A DNA stretch of 5,496 bases from Clostridia bacterium (GTDB taxonomy: Bacteria > Bacillota > Clostridia > Oscillospirales > CAG-272). The notes beneath the pieces are model-generated. The model ran no database searches. It saw nothing but the letters and a program-made list of their open reading frames with translations, and was not told the origin of the DNA. This document shows positions 1 to 5,445 of this stretch, piece by piece. Made by a program: the position numbers and the translations under genes. The DNA lies in the NCBI GenBank assembly GCA_017958705.1, contig JAGDCE010000307.1, positions 1 to 5,496 of the forward strand, given 5' to 3'. How positions within the stretch are numbered: the stretch's first letter is position 1; each line of letters opens with the position of its first letter.

Positions 1-1467
1 ACGCACCGTCCAGCCCTCGGCGATCTGGAGCATCGGACCGAGACCGTCAACGAGGTTCAGCCTTATCATCGTCACCGGCATTTCGGCTCTGGTGACGAAG
101 CGCGACGAATATCCGCCGCCGCGGAAATAGCCGAGATCCGCGGGGTTCCACGTCGTGGCGGCGAGTATCTTTTCGCAATCCCGATCCGTCATGTCGTACC
201 ACTTTTTCATAACGGGAGCGCCGTTTTCATCCGTCACCTCTCCGCATGCGTCAAGACACGCCGCGCCGGAGTTTATGAGGTGGATGAAGCCGCCCGCTTC
301 CTTCGCTTTGCCCTCTATATCATAGCCCGTCGTGCGTTTTACGGCTTCAGGCGACCAGTAAGTCCGCACGTCAGCGAAAATCTGCGCGCGGTTCGTAAGC
401 AGCTTCATGAACAGCATGCCGAGACCGTTCAACACGTCGTTTTCGGTAGCCAGAATGTACGGCTCGCGCACGCCGTCCCAGTCGAACGTCGTGTTTAGCA
501 AGGCTTCCGCAAAGTCGCAGTTCGGGTAAAAATCCGTCCACTGCCTCTGCCCCTGAAATCCGGCGGCTATGGCGTTGTGACCGACCGCTTCCTCCTCGCG
601 TCCTGCCGGCAGATTCGGGTTGCCGTTCATCAGGTCTTTTATTATGACCATCATCTTTACGACGAATTCCCACTGTTCGTCCTTGACCCGGCGCGATTTC
701 TGAAGCTCCGGCGGGTTTTTGTCAAAGCCCTCTTTGCATTTTTCGCGCGTCCATTTAAGCGCCTTACGATACTCGGCTTCATCGTATATCCCCTCGGTCA
801 TGCGGCGGATGATCTCCACCTCGTCGACCGATTCGACTCTCATACCGAGATAATCCTCGATGAATTTTGAGTCGATTATCGAGCCGCCTATGCCCATCGT
901 GATAGAGCCGATCTGCAGATATGATTTGCCTCTCATCGTCGCGGCGGCGACTGCCGCGCGCGCGAAGCGGAGAAGTTTTTCTTTCACGTCGTCGGGTATC
1001 GTCGTATCGTCCATATCCTGAACGTCGCGCCCGTATATGCCAAACGCGGGCAGACCTTTCTGCGCGTGCGTTGCGAGCACGGAGGCGAGATATACCGCGC
1101 CCGGCCTCTCGGTACCGTTGAAACCCCATACGCCTTTTATCGTGTCCGGATCCATATCCATCGTCTCCGAGCCGTAGCACCAGCACGGCGTCACGGTCAG
1201 AGTTATGTCGACTCCGGCTTTTTTGAACTTATCCGCGCAGGCGGCGCTCTCCGCGACGCGCCCTATCGTCGTGTCGGCGATTATGACCTTCACCGGCTCG
1301 CCGTTACTGTATCTGATGTTTTCTTCAAACAGCTTTGCCGCGGCTTTCGCCATATTCATCGTCTGATCTTCAAGAGATTCTCTGACCTTTATCGCTCCGC
1401 GTCTTCCGTCTATCGTCGGTCTGATACCGATTACCGGGTAATCCCCTATAAGTCTGCTCTTTGCCAT
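1..1467 (-). CDS. fucI: L-fucose isomerase, 5' part (C-terminus beyond the left edge)
   Basis: Catalyses the Mn2+-dependent aldose-ketose isomerisation of L-fucose to L-fuculose (D-arabinose to D-ribulose as a side reaction), the first cytoplasmic step of fucose catabolism. The reverse strand is open for 489 codons from ATG at 1467-1465 to the window edge. E. coli FucI is about 591 residues, so roughly 100 C-terminal residues are missing. Recognised family blocks are IGIRPTIDGRRG (13-24), TPCWCYGSETMDMDP (93-107), WGFNGTERPGAVYLA (114-128), AIAAGFQGQR (299-308), ATENDVLNG (340-348), FADVRTYWSPEA (364-375) and FRGGGYSSRF (448-457). The Mn2+ ligands/catalytic acids of E. coli FucI, Glu337 and Asp361, match Glu342 and Asp366 here with identical 24-residue spacing; the third ligand, His528, is off the window. 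The start is supported by an AGAAGGG Shine-Dalgarno sequence 7 bases upstream and by alignment to the family N-terminus. It is transcribed away from the folate operon. The family is very secure; only completeness is unknown. Confidence 0.96.
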   Translation of the reverse strand, partial: MAKSRLIGDYPVIGIRPTIDGRRGAIKVRESLEDQTMNMAKAAAKLFEENIRYSNGEPVKVIIADTTIGRVAESAACADKFKKAGVDITLTVTPCWCYGSETMDMDPDTIKGVWGFNGTERPGAVYLASVLATHAQKGLPAFGIYGRDVQDMDDTTIPDDVKEKLLRFARAAVAAATMRGKSYLQIGSITMGIGGSIIDSKFIEDYLGMRVESVDEVEIIRRMTEGIYDEAEYRKALKWTREKCKEGFDKNPPELQKSRRVKDEQWEFVVKMMVIIKDLMNGNPNLPAGREEEAVGHNAIAAGFQGQRQWTDFYPNCDFAEALLNTTFDWDGVREPYILATENDVLNGLGMLFMKLLTNRAQIFADVRTYWSPEAVKRTTGYDIEGKAKEAGGFIHLINSGAACLDACGEVTDENGAPVMKKWYDMTDRDCEKILAATTWNPADLGYFRGGGYSSRFVTRAEMPVTMIRLNLVDGLGPMLQIAEGWTVR

Positions 1468-1526
1468 TTTCGGTCCCTTCTTTCGTTTATTTTCGGTGGC
1501 GATGACACTCTCCATTTGATGATTTG

Positions 1527-1555
1527 ATTTTAACATACTTTGCCGATAAAGTCAA
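1527..1555 (-). promoter_or_regulatory. Predicted sigma-A promoter of fucI
   Basis: On the reverse strand, TTGACT (1555-1550) and TAAAAT (1532-1527) are separated by exactly 17 bases, close to the sigma-70/sigma-A consensus. A start of transcription near 1520 would give a leader of about 53 bases before the fucI ATG. No other good -35/-10 pair was seen closer to the gene. This is a reading of the sequence only. Confidence 0.7.
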
Positions 1556-1572
1556 GAAAACCACGTATCGAA

Positions 1573-1584
1573 TGTTTGTAAACA
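1573..1584. repeat. Dyad TGTTT-gt-AAACA upstream of the fucI promoter
   Basis: Two 5-base arms, TGTTT and AAACA, flank a 2-base centre, with a looser outer symmetry of CGAAT (1569-1573) and ATTCG (1585-1589). It lies about 18 bases upstream of the fucI -35 box, so an activator or repressor site for fucI is possible. It only loosely recalls catabolite-control (cre-type) sites and is AT-rich enough to arise by chance. Confidence 0.3.
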
Positions 1585-1603
1585 ATTCGTATATTTAAAT
1601 ACA

Positions 1604-1615
1604 GACCGCGCGGTC
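1604..1615. repeat. Perfect 12-bp palindrome GACCGCGCGGTC (operator-like)
   Basis: The sequence equals its own reverse complement over 12 bases and sits in an otherwise AT-rich stretch (ATATTTAAATACA on its left). The ACCGnnCGGT core resembles operators bound by many TetR-family repressors. No such regulator is encoded in the window, so function is inferred only from symmetry and position between two divergent promoters. Confidence 0.4.
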
Positions 1616-1623
1616 AGACAGGA

Positions 1624-1636
1624 TGACGCGGCGTCA
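1624..1636. repeat. Perfect inverted repeat TGACGC-g-GCGTCA
   Basis: Six-base arms flank a single central G, only 8 bases to the right of the 12-bp palindrome at 1604-1615. It is followed at once by a small GC hairpin (GCGG at 1638-1641, CCGC at 1648-1651) and a T-rich run. The hairpin could be a weak terminator read rightward, but no rightward transcript is known to arrive here. A pair of protein-binding sites is the alternative. Confidence 0.35.
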
Positions 1637-1662
1637 GGCGGTTTTTGCCGCTTTTATTTAAG

Positions 1663-1678
1663 TTGCTTTCAAAAGCAA
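1663..1678. repeat. Inverted repeat TTGCTTT-ca-AAAGCAA
   Basis: Seven-base perfect arms separated by two bases. On the plus strand it is followed by A residues, and on the minus strand it is not followed by T residues, so it does not read as an intrinsic terminator in either direction. An operator-like dyad is the more likely reading, with low certainty. Confidence 0.3.
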
Positions 1679-1790
1679 AAAAACTCGGATTTATGCTTGC
1701 ACGTTTATTGCGGCGCCGCGGTGAAATCTAACATTTTTGTTTTACTCGTGAATGCACGGCAATGAAGCGGCAAAGGCGCTTCCGGGAAAA

Positions 1791-1802
1791 TATCCGCGGA
1801 TA
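1791..1802. repeat. Perfect 12-bp palindrome TATCCGCGGATA
   Basis: Self-complementary over 12 bases. After one mismatch (1790/1803) the symmetry continues for three more A/T pairs (1787-1789 with 1804-1806). It ends about 50 bases upstream of the -35 box of the metF operon, a position suited to a transcription factor site. No regulator for it can be named. Confidence 0.35.
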
Positions 1803-1846
1803 CTTTTTCATAAGGTCCACGGGCAAATCGAGCGAATAATATATAA

Positions 1847-1871
1847 ATTGCCTATTGACAAAATAGGCAAT
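1847..1871. promoter_or_regulatory. Operator-like 10-bp inverted repeat over the -35 box
   Basis: The arms ATTGCCTATT (1847-1856) and AATAGGCAAT (1862-1871) are perfect reverse complements separated by GACAA. The -35 hexamer lies inside the dyad, so a dimeric protein bound here would block RNA polymerase. The symmetry and location are seen directly. The identity of the regulator is unknown; the TTGCC/GGCAA half-sites are compatible with a winged-helix repressor, for example of the MarR type, but this is a guess. Confidence 0.65.
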
Positions 1872-1883
1872 AATGGATATAAT
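1855..1883 (+). promoter_or_regulatory. Consensus sigma-A promoter of the metF-etfBA-methyltransferase operon
   Basis: TTGACA (1855-1860) and TATAAT (1878-1883) are both perfect consensus hexamers with the optimal 17-base spacer. Transcription would begin near 1890, giving a leader of about 110 bases before the metF ATG at 1999. So strong a core promoter usually implies control by a repressor, which fits the inverted repeat covering the -35 box. No internal promoter of this quality was noticed between the four genes, and their spacing argues for a single transcript. Confidence 0.85.
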
Positions 1884-1911
1884 AAAATCAATATGAGCGA
1901 TCGAGGTAAAT

Positions 1912-1935
1912 ATGATAACGGGGTGTGCGGTATGA
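1912..1935 (+). CDS. Possible 7-codon upstream reading frame in the operon leader
   Basis: ATG at 1912 is preceded by GAGG (1903-1906) at a workable 5-base spacing and encodes MITGCAV before TGA. It lies within the predicted leader, about 20 bases after the expected transcription start. The peptide has no run of a single amino acid that would suggest attenuation, and a frame this short arises easily by chance. Confidence 0.15.
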   Translation: MITGCAV

Positions 1936-1998
1936 ATATCGCGCCCTGTTTGCAGGCTTATGCTTAAATGCATTTATAACAGATCAAAAGGAGTAAAA

Positions 1999-2805
1999 AT
2001 GAAAAAACAAAATACCAAAACAGATTTTCACATAGAACTCATTCCTCCTAAGCAGGATTCTCAGAAGCTTGAGGAAGATCTTACGTTGTTTGCCTCAAAA
2101 TTCGATAAAGTTATGGAAAGCGGCTTCACGGCTTCTATAACCGACAACGCCATGGGGCTCACGGCATTTCAGGGGCATGAATGCATAGAGGAGCTCGGGC
2201 TTCATACGCGTCCTGATCAGGTTTTGATACATCTGAACACGTTCCATACGAAACGGGAGCTTCACCGGATACTGGACGGATGCGAGGCGCTCGGCATAAA
2301 ATCACTGCTTGTGATAAGCGGAGACGGCTCTCCGCGGCTGCCGAAGCTGAAGCCCGCGGACGTGGAGGCGGATAATACCGCCGCCGTGACGTCTGTGGAG
2401 CTGATACGGTATATCCGTAAGCATTATCCGTCGTTTACCACAGGCGCGGCTTTCAACCCGTACGAGCCGGAGGAGCATGAATTTGAAAAGCTGAAAAGAA
2501 AACTCGATGCAGGTGCTTCCTTCGTAATAACTCAGCCCATCATCGAAAAGAACGTAGTGACGGAAAAACTTTTGAACGAATACCCGAAGCTGCCCGTTAT
2601 CATTGAAGCGTGGATGTCGAAAAAACTGTATCTGTTATCGGACGTCGTAGGTTATCCGATACCGGAGGACGCGGTGTTCGAGCCGTTGGATACGCTGGAA
2701 AAGCTGAAAGAATTATATCCGGGACACGGATTGTATCTGTCGCTTCTCGGATTTAAAACGCAGTATGAAATAATCGAACAAATGGCTAAGGGGGATGAAA
2801 AATGA
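1999..2805 (+). CDS. metF: Short, divergent 5,10-methylene-tetrahydrofolate reductase (MetF-like)
   Basis: A 268-residue TIM-barrel flavoprotein of the MTHFR family, expected to interconvert 5,10-methylene-THF and 5-methyl-THF with bound FAD. ATG 1999 is chosen over the in-frame ATG at 1960 because AAAGGAG lies 5 bases before it. Family landmarks compared with E. coli MetF: EIELIPP-like ELIPP with Glu13 matching catalytic Glu28; IHLN (77-80) matching PHLT; SGDG with Asp109 matching Asp120; and KRKLDAGASFVITQP (166-180) matching the KRKVDAGANRAITQ block with Gln179 at the Gln183 position. After about residue 185 the similarity is weak: the usual IPGI(L/M)P segment is replaced by LPVIIEAWMSKK (198-209), although YLSLLGFKTQY (246-256) still resembles the family end. 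No second domain is present, as in other bacterial forms. Its stop overlaps the etfB start by four bases, which suggests that its electron partner is the ETF rather than NAD(P)H directly. The family is secure; the physiological donor and direction are inferred. Confidence 0.85.
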   Translation: MKKQNTKTDFHIELIPPKQDSQKLEEDLTLFASKFDKVMESGFTASITDNAMGLTAFQGHECIEELGLHTRPDQVLIHLNTFHTKRELHRILDGCEALGIKSLLVISGDGSPRLPKLKPADVEADNTAAVTSVELIRYIRKHYPSFTTGAAFNPYEPEEHEFEKLKRKLDAGASFVITQPIIEKNVVTEKLLNEYPKLPVIIEAWMSKKLYLLSDVVGYPIPEDAVFEPLDTLEKLKELYPGHGLYLSLLGFKTQYEIIEQMAKGDEK

Positions 2806-3590
2806 AAATAGTTGTTTGCATAAAACAAGTCCCTTCCACCACCGATGCGAAAATAGACCCGGAAACAAAAAGGATAATACGCGAAGGGACGAAAGCGGCG
2901 ATGAATCCTTTCGACCTGTACGCCGTCGAAGAAGCGATACGCATAAAAGAGCGGATCGGAGGCGAGGTCACGGCTTTATCGATGGGACCGGAGAGTGCAA
3001 AAAACTCACTGATCGAAGCCCTGTCAATGGGCGCGGATAACGCGGTACTGCTGTGTGACAGGATGTTTGCGGGCTCCGACACCTGGGCGACGAGTTATAC
3101 GCTTGCAAAAGCAATAGAAAAAATCGGAGGTGTTGATCTGATAATCTGCGGCAAACAGGCGGTGGACGGCGATACCGCACAGGTCGGACCCGGGATCGCC
3201 GCAAAGCTCGACTTGATGCAGGCGACAAACGTGTCAAAGATCGAAGGTATATCGGAAGACGCCATAACGGTCAGCAGGCTGAACGAGACCGGTCTGGACG
3301 TGCTGAGACTCAGGCTGCCCGCGCTCATTACCGTCATAAAAGACATAAACGAGCCGCGTATACCTACCTTAAAAAACGCGCGCAAAGCGAGAAAGGCAGA
3401 GATAATCATGTGGAAGCCGGACGATATAGGCGCGGAGCCCGATAAAACGGGGTTATACGCTTCTCCCACGCGCGTCGTCAGAACGGAGCCTCCGGAAACG
3501 AGAAACTCAGTTACAAAAAAGATAGAAGGCGGCGTTTCCGATCAGGCAAAAGCTCTCCTGGACGAGCTTGTGAGCCGCGGACTGATCTGA
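2802..3590 (+). CDS. etfB: Electron-transfer flavoprotein, beta subunit (bifurcating-like motif)
   Basis: A 262-residue cytoplasmic protein, the usual EtfB length, that pairs with EtfA to form an FAD-containing electron carrier. The N-terminus MKIVVCIKQVP and the block MNPFDLYAVEEAIRIKE (34-50) are typical. VDGDTAQVGPGIA (121-133) is the nucleotide-binding loop. This DGDTAQVGP form is found in clostridial ETFs that bind FAD/NADH and take part in flavin-based bifurcation, whereas mitochondrial-type EtfB carries DDDCNQTGQ with AMP. KARKAEI (195-201) is the conserved loop that docks on partner dehydrogenases. ATG 2802 overlaps the metF stop in an ATGA and is preceded by AAGGGGG, so the two are probably translationally coupled. 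The family is certain. Bifurcation is a reasonable but untested inference, and NADH use without bifurcation is the alternative. Confidence 0.95.
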   Translation: MKIVVCIKQVPSTTDAKIDPETKRIIREGTKAAMNPFDLYAVEEAIRIKERIGGEVTALSMGPESAKNSLIEALSMGADNAVLLCDRMFAGSDTWATSYTLAKAIEKIGGVDLIICGKQAVDGDTAQVGPGIAAKLDLMQATNVSKIEGISEDAITVSRLNETGLDVLRLRLPALITVIKDINEPRIPTLKNARKARKAEIIMWKPDDIGAEPDKTGLYASPTRVVRTEPPETRNSVTKKIEGGVSDQAKALLDELVSRGLI

Positions 3591-3603
3591 GGAGGTCGTA
3601 CAT

Positions 3604-4626
3604 ATGAAGATCATAAACGAGACGGACAGAAACAGTTACAAAAACGTATGGACGTTGTCGGAGCTTACGGCCGATTCGATCCATCCGGTTTCGTATGAGC
3701 TGTTGGGAGCGGCGAAAAAGCTTGCTCTGCAAAGAGGCTGCGAGGTCTGGACGGCGGTTCTCGGCAACGTCGGCGAGGAACGGATAAAAACGCTGTTTTC
3801 ATACGGCGCGGACAAAATCATACTGATAAATGACAAAAGACTTTCCTCTTTCAACGACGAGCTGGAATGCAATCTGCTTGAAAGACTGATAAAAAAATAC
3901 CGTCCCGAGACGGTCTTGTTTGCCGCCATGACGCGCGGACGGGCGCTTGCTCCGAGGCTTGCGAGCAAGCTGTATTCGGGTCTTACCGCCGACTGCACCG
4001 GACTTTCGATCGATCCGGAAAACGGCGATCTGCTTCAGACGCGGCCGGCTTTCGGCGGAAACATAATGGCTACGATAAGAAGCAGCGATCACCGTCCGCA
4101 GATGGCTACGGTGCGCCCCAGGGTCATGCCCGTACCTGAGTCTGATCCCGGCAGATCCGGAGAAATAATACGTGAGTATATAACGTCGGACGACGCTTTG
4201 CGGATAAAGGAGATCATACGGAGCATACAAACGGACGGATCCTCGCTGAATCTGAATGACGCACGTATCATTGTCGCCGGCGGACGCGCGATGAAAGGGC
4301 CGGAGGGGTTTGCAATGCTGGAAGAGCTCGCCTCACGCATCGGCGGCGCCGTCGGAGCGAGCCGCGCGGCGGTCGATAACGGCTGGATATCGTATCCGCA
4401 TCAGATCGGACAGACCGGCACGACGGTGCAGACCGACATATATATCGCCTGCGGAATATCCGGGCAGATACAGCATCTTATAGGGATGCAGTCGTGCAAG
4501 ACGATAATTGCGATCGATAAAGACGATACGACGCCTATGATGAAATTAGCGGATATAGCGGTGAAAGGCGACGTGTTTGAAATAATACCCGCCCTGATCA
4601 AAGAATTTGATAAAAGAAGAAATTAA
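3604..4626 (+). CDS. etfA: Electron-transfer flavoprotein, alpha subunit
   Basis: A 340-residue partner of EtfB that holds the electron-shuttling FAD in its C-terminal domain. The N-terminal domain (about 1-205) includes TRPAFGGNIMATI (146-158), common in clostridial EtfA. The FAD-binding domain follows: IIVAGGRAMKGPEGF (222-236), VGASRAAVDNGW (250-261) with the flavin-contacting Arg254, QIGQTGTTV (267-275), ACGISGQIQH (282-291), AIDKD (303-307) and GDVFEIIPAL (322-331). It has no N-terminal ferredoxin-like extension of the kind seen in some longer EtfA proteins, so ferredoxin must meet the complex elsewhere if it is involved. ATG 3604 follows etfB by 13 bases with GGAGG (3591-3595) directly after the etfB stop. 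There are no membrane segments. The family assignment is secure; its dedicated link to the MetF-like enzyme and methyltransferase is inferred from the operon. Confidence 0.95.
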   Translation: MKIINETDRNSYKNVWTLSELTADSIHPVSYELLGAAKKLALQRGCEVWTAVLGNVGEERIKTLFSYGADKIILINDKRLSSFNDELECNLLERLIKKYRPETVLFAAMTRGRALAPRLASKLYSGLTADCTGLSIDPENGDLLQTRPAFGGNIMATIRSSDHRPQMATVRPRVMPVPESDPGRSGEIIREYITSDDALRIKEIIRSIQTDGSSLNLNDARIIVAGGRAMKGPEGFAMLEELASRIGGAVGASRAAVDNGWISYPHQIGQTGTTVQTDIYIACGISGQIQHLIGMQSCKTIIAIDKDDTTPMMKLADIAVKGDVFEIIPALIKEFDKRRN

Positions 4627-4638
4627 AGGAGAAATACC

Positions 4639-5445
4639 ATGCTTATTATCGGAGAAAAACTGAACGGTGCGATAAAATCCGTAGCCGAAGCGATCAAAAA
4701 CCGCGACGGAGATTTTATACGTGATCTGGCGTCAAAACAGCTTTTGCAGCGCGCGGATTATCTCGATATCTGTTCCGGCAGACCCGACGGGGACGCCGAT
4801 ATATTGAAATGGATGATCGAACTGATACAAAACGACCATCCGGACGTGAGATTCAGCCTTGACAGCCCGAATCCGGACACTATACTTGAATGTATTCCGC
4901 TTTGCAAAAATCCGGGGATCATAAATTCAGTTTCGCTTGAGAAAAACAAGATCGAAGCTATCTTTCCCGCCGTCGCCGATAAAAAGGGCTGGAAGATAAT
5001 AGCTCTTCTGCTTGACGATACCGGAATGCCCGAAAACGTCGAAAAGCGTATGGAAAGCTTTCACGGCATAACGGCAAAAATGAAGGAATACGGTATATCG
5101 ACGGACAGAGTGTATTTTGACCCGCTGGTATTCACGGTAGGCACGTCGCCCGACAGTTTTCTTAATTTCATAAACACGTCAAAGGAGATCAAAAAAGAAT
5201 ATCCGGGCGCGCATATAATAAGCGGTCTTTCCAATATTTCGTACGGTCTTCCTTACAGAAAAGCGTTGAATCACGCGTTTCTTATCGGAGCCATGATGTT
5301 CGGTATGGACAGCGCGATAATGGACCCGCTCAACAGAGATATGCTCGGCGGAGTCTACGCCGCGGAGGCGCTTCTCGGTGAGGATGAATACTGTATCGAA
5401 TATCTTTCCGCTTACCGCGACGATCTTTTCGGAGCGGTGAAATGA
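4639..5445 (+). CDS. Methyl-tetrahydrofolate:corrinoid methyltransferase (AcsE/MtgA type)
   Basis: A 268-residue, single-domain TIM barrel of the pterin-binding (DHPS-like) superfamily, close in length to Moorella AcsE (about 262). It transfers the N5-methyl group between methyl-THF and the cobalt of a corrinoid protein. From the remembered AcsE sequence the residues line up almost without shift: MLIIGEKLNG (1-10); Asp43; FSLDSPN with Asp75; INSVS with Asn96; YFDPLVF with Asp161 (AcsE Asp160); and GLSNISYG with Asn199, the residue that helps activate the methyl group. One oddity is LDICSG (42-47), where AcsE has LDLNVG, so the pterin-site Asn45 is Cys here. It follows etfA by 12 bases with AGGAG seven bases before ATG 4639. 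It is too short for MetH and lacks a cobalamin domain, so a separate corrinoid protein is needed. It could act as AcsE (to acetyl-CoA synthase) or in demethylation of methylated amines, betaines or aryl ethers. The window cannot decide, so no symbol is given. Confidence 0.88.
   Translation: MLIIGEKLNGAIKSVAEAIKNRDGDFIRDLASKQLLQRADYLDICSGRPDGDADILKWMIELIQNDHPDVRFSLDSPNPDTILECIPLCKNPGIINSVSLEKNKIEAIFPAVADKKGWKIIALLLDDTGMPENVEKRMESFHGITAKMKEYGISTDRVYFDPLVFTVGTSPDSFLNFINTSKEIKKEYPGAHIISGLSNISYGLPYRKALNHAFLIGAMMFGMDSAIMDPLNRDMLGGVYAAEALLGEDEYCIEYLSAYRDDLFGAVK

Larger units (their letters stand above)
1468..1998. other. Divergent intergenic region between fucI and the metF operon
   Basis: About 530 bases without a convincing gene. 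It holds the leftward fucI promoter, the rightward operon promoter, and between them a stretch (about 1556-1846) rich in short palindromes: 1573-1584, 1604-1615, 1624-1636, 1663-1678, 1710-1719 and 1791-1802. Open frames crossing it (1752-1967 plus, 1728-1973 minus) run through the promoters, lack ribosome binding sites and resemble no known protein, so they are not called. The composition is a patchwork of AT-rich and very GC-rich segments. No tRNA, CRISPR array or recognisable riboswitch was seen. Confidence 0.75.

Noticed and set aside
371..1527. Several open frames of 66 to 153 codons on both strands over fucI
   Set aside because: They are out-of-frame shadows in GC-rich coding DNA, Arg/His-rich, and fully explained by the continuous fucI reading frame.
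1638..1660. GCGG/CCGC hairpin followed by TTTTATTTA, possible intrinsic terminator
   Set aside because: The stem is only four pairs and there is no rightward gene upstream for it to terminate.
1752..1967. Open frame of 71 codons on the plus strand before metF
   Set aside because: It runs through the consensus promoter and operator dyad, has no ribosome binding site, and resembles no known protein.
1728..1973. Open frame of 81 codons on the minus strand in the intergenic region
   Set aside because: It lies antisense across the operon promoter and leader, has no ribosome binding site and no recognisable domain.
1960..1998. Upstream in-frame ATG extending metF by 13 residues
   Set aside because: The ATG at 1999 has a strong AAAGGAG at the right spacing; the extension would place that site inside the coding region and has no site of its own.
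1890..1998. Possible riboswitch (THF, cobalamin or SAM) in the 110-base operon leader
   Set aside because: No conserved core of these classes could be recognised, and only weak 4-bp stems (for example CCTG/CAGG at 1945-1956) are visible.
4639..5445. Dihydropteroate synthase (FolP) as the identity of the last gene
   Set aside because: The shared barrel fold is expected, but the MLIIGE start, length and INS, DPL and GLSN motifs match methyl-THF:corrinoid methyltransferases instead.
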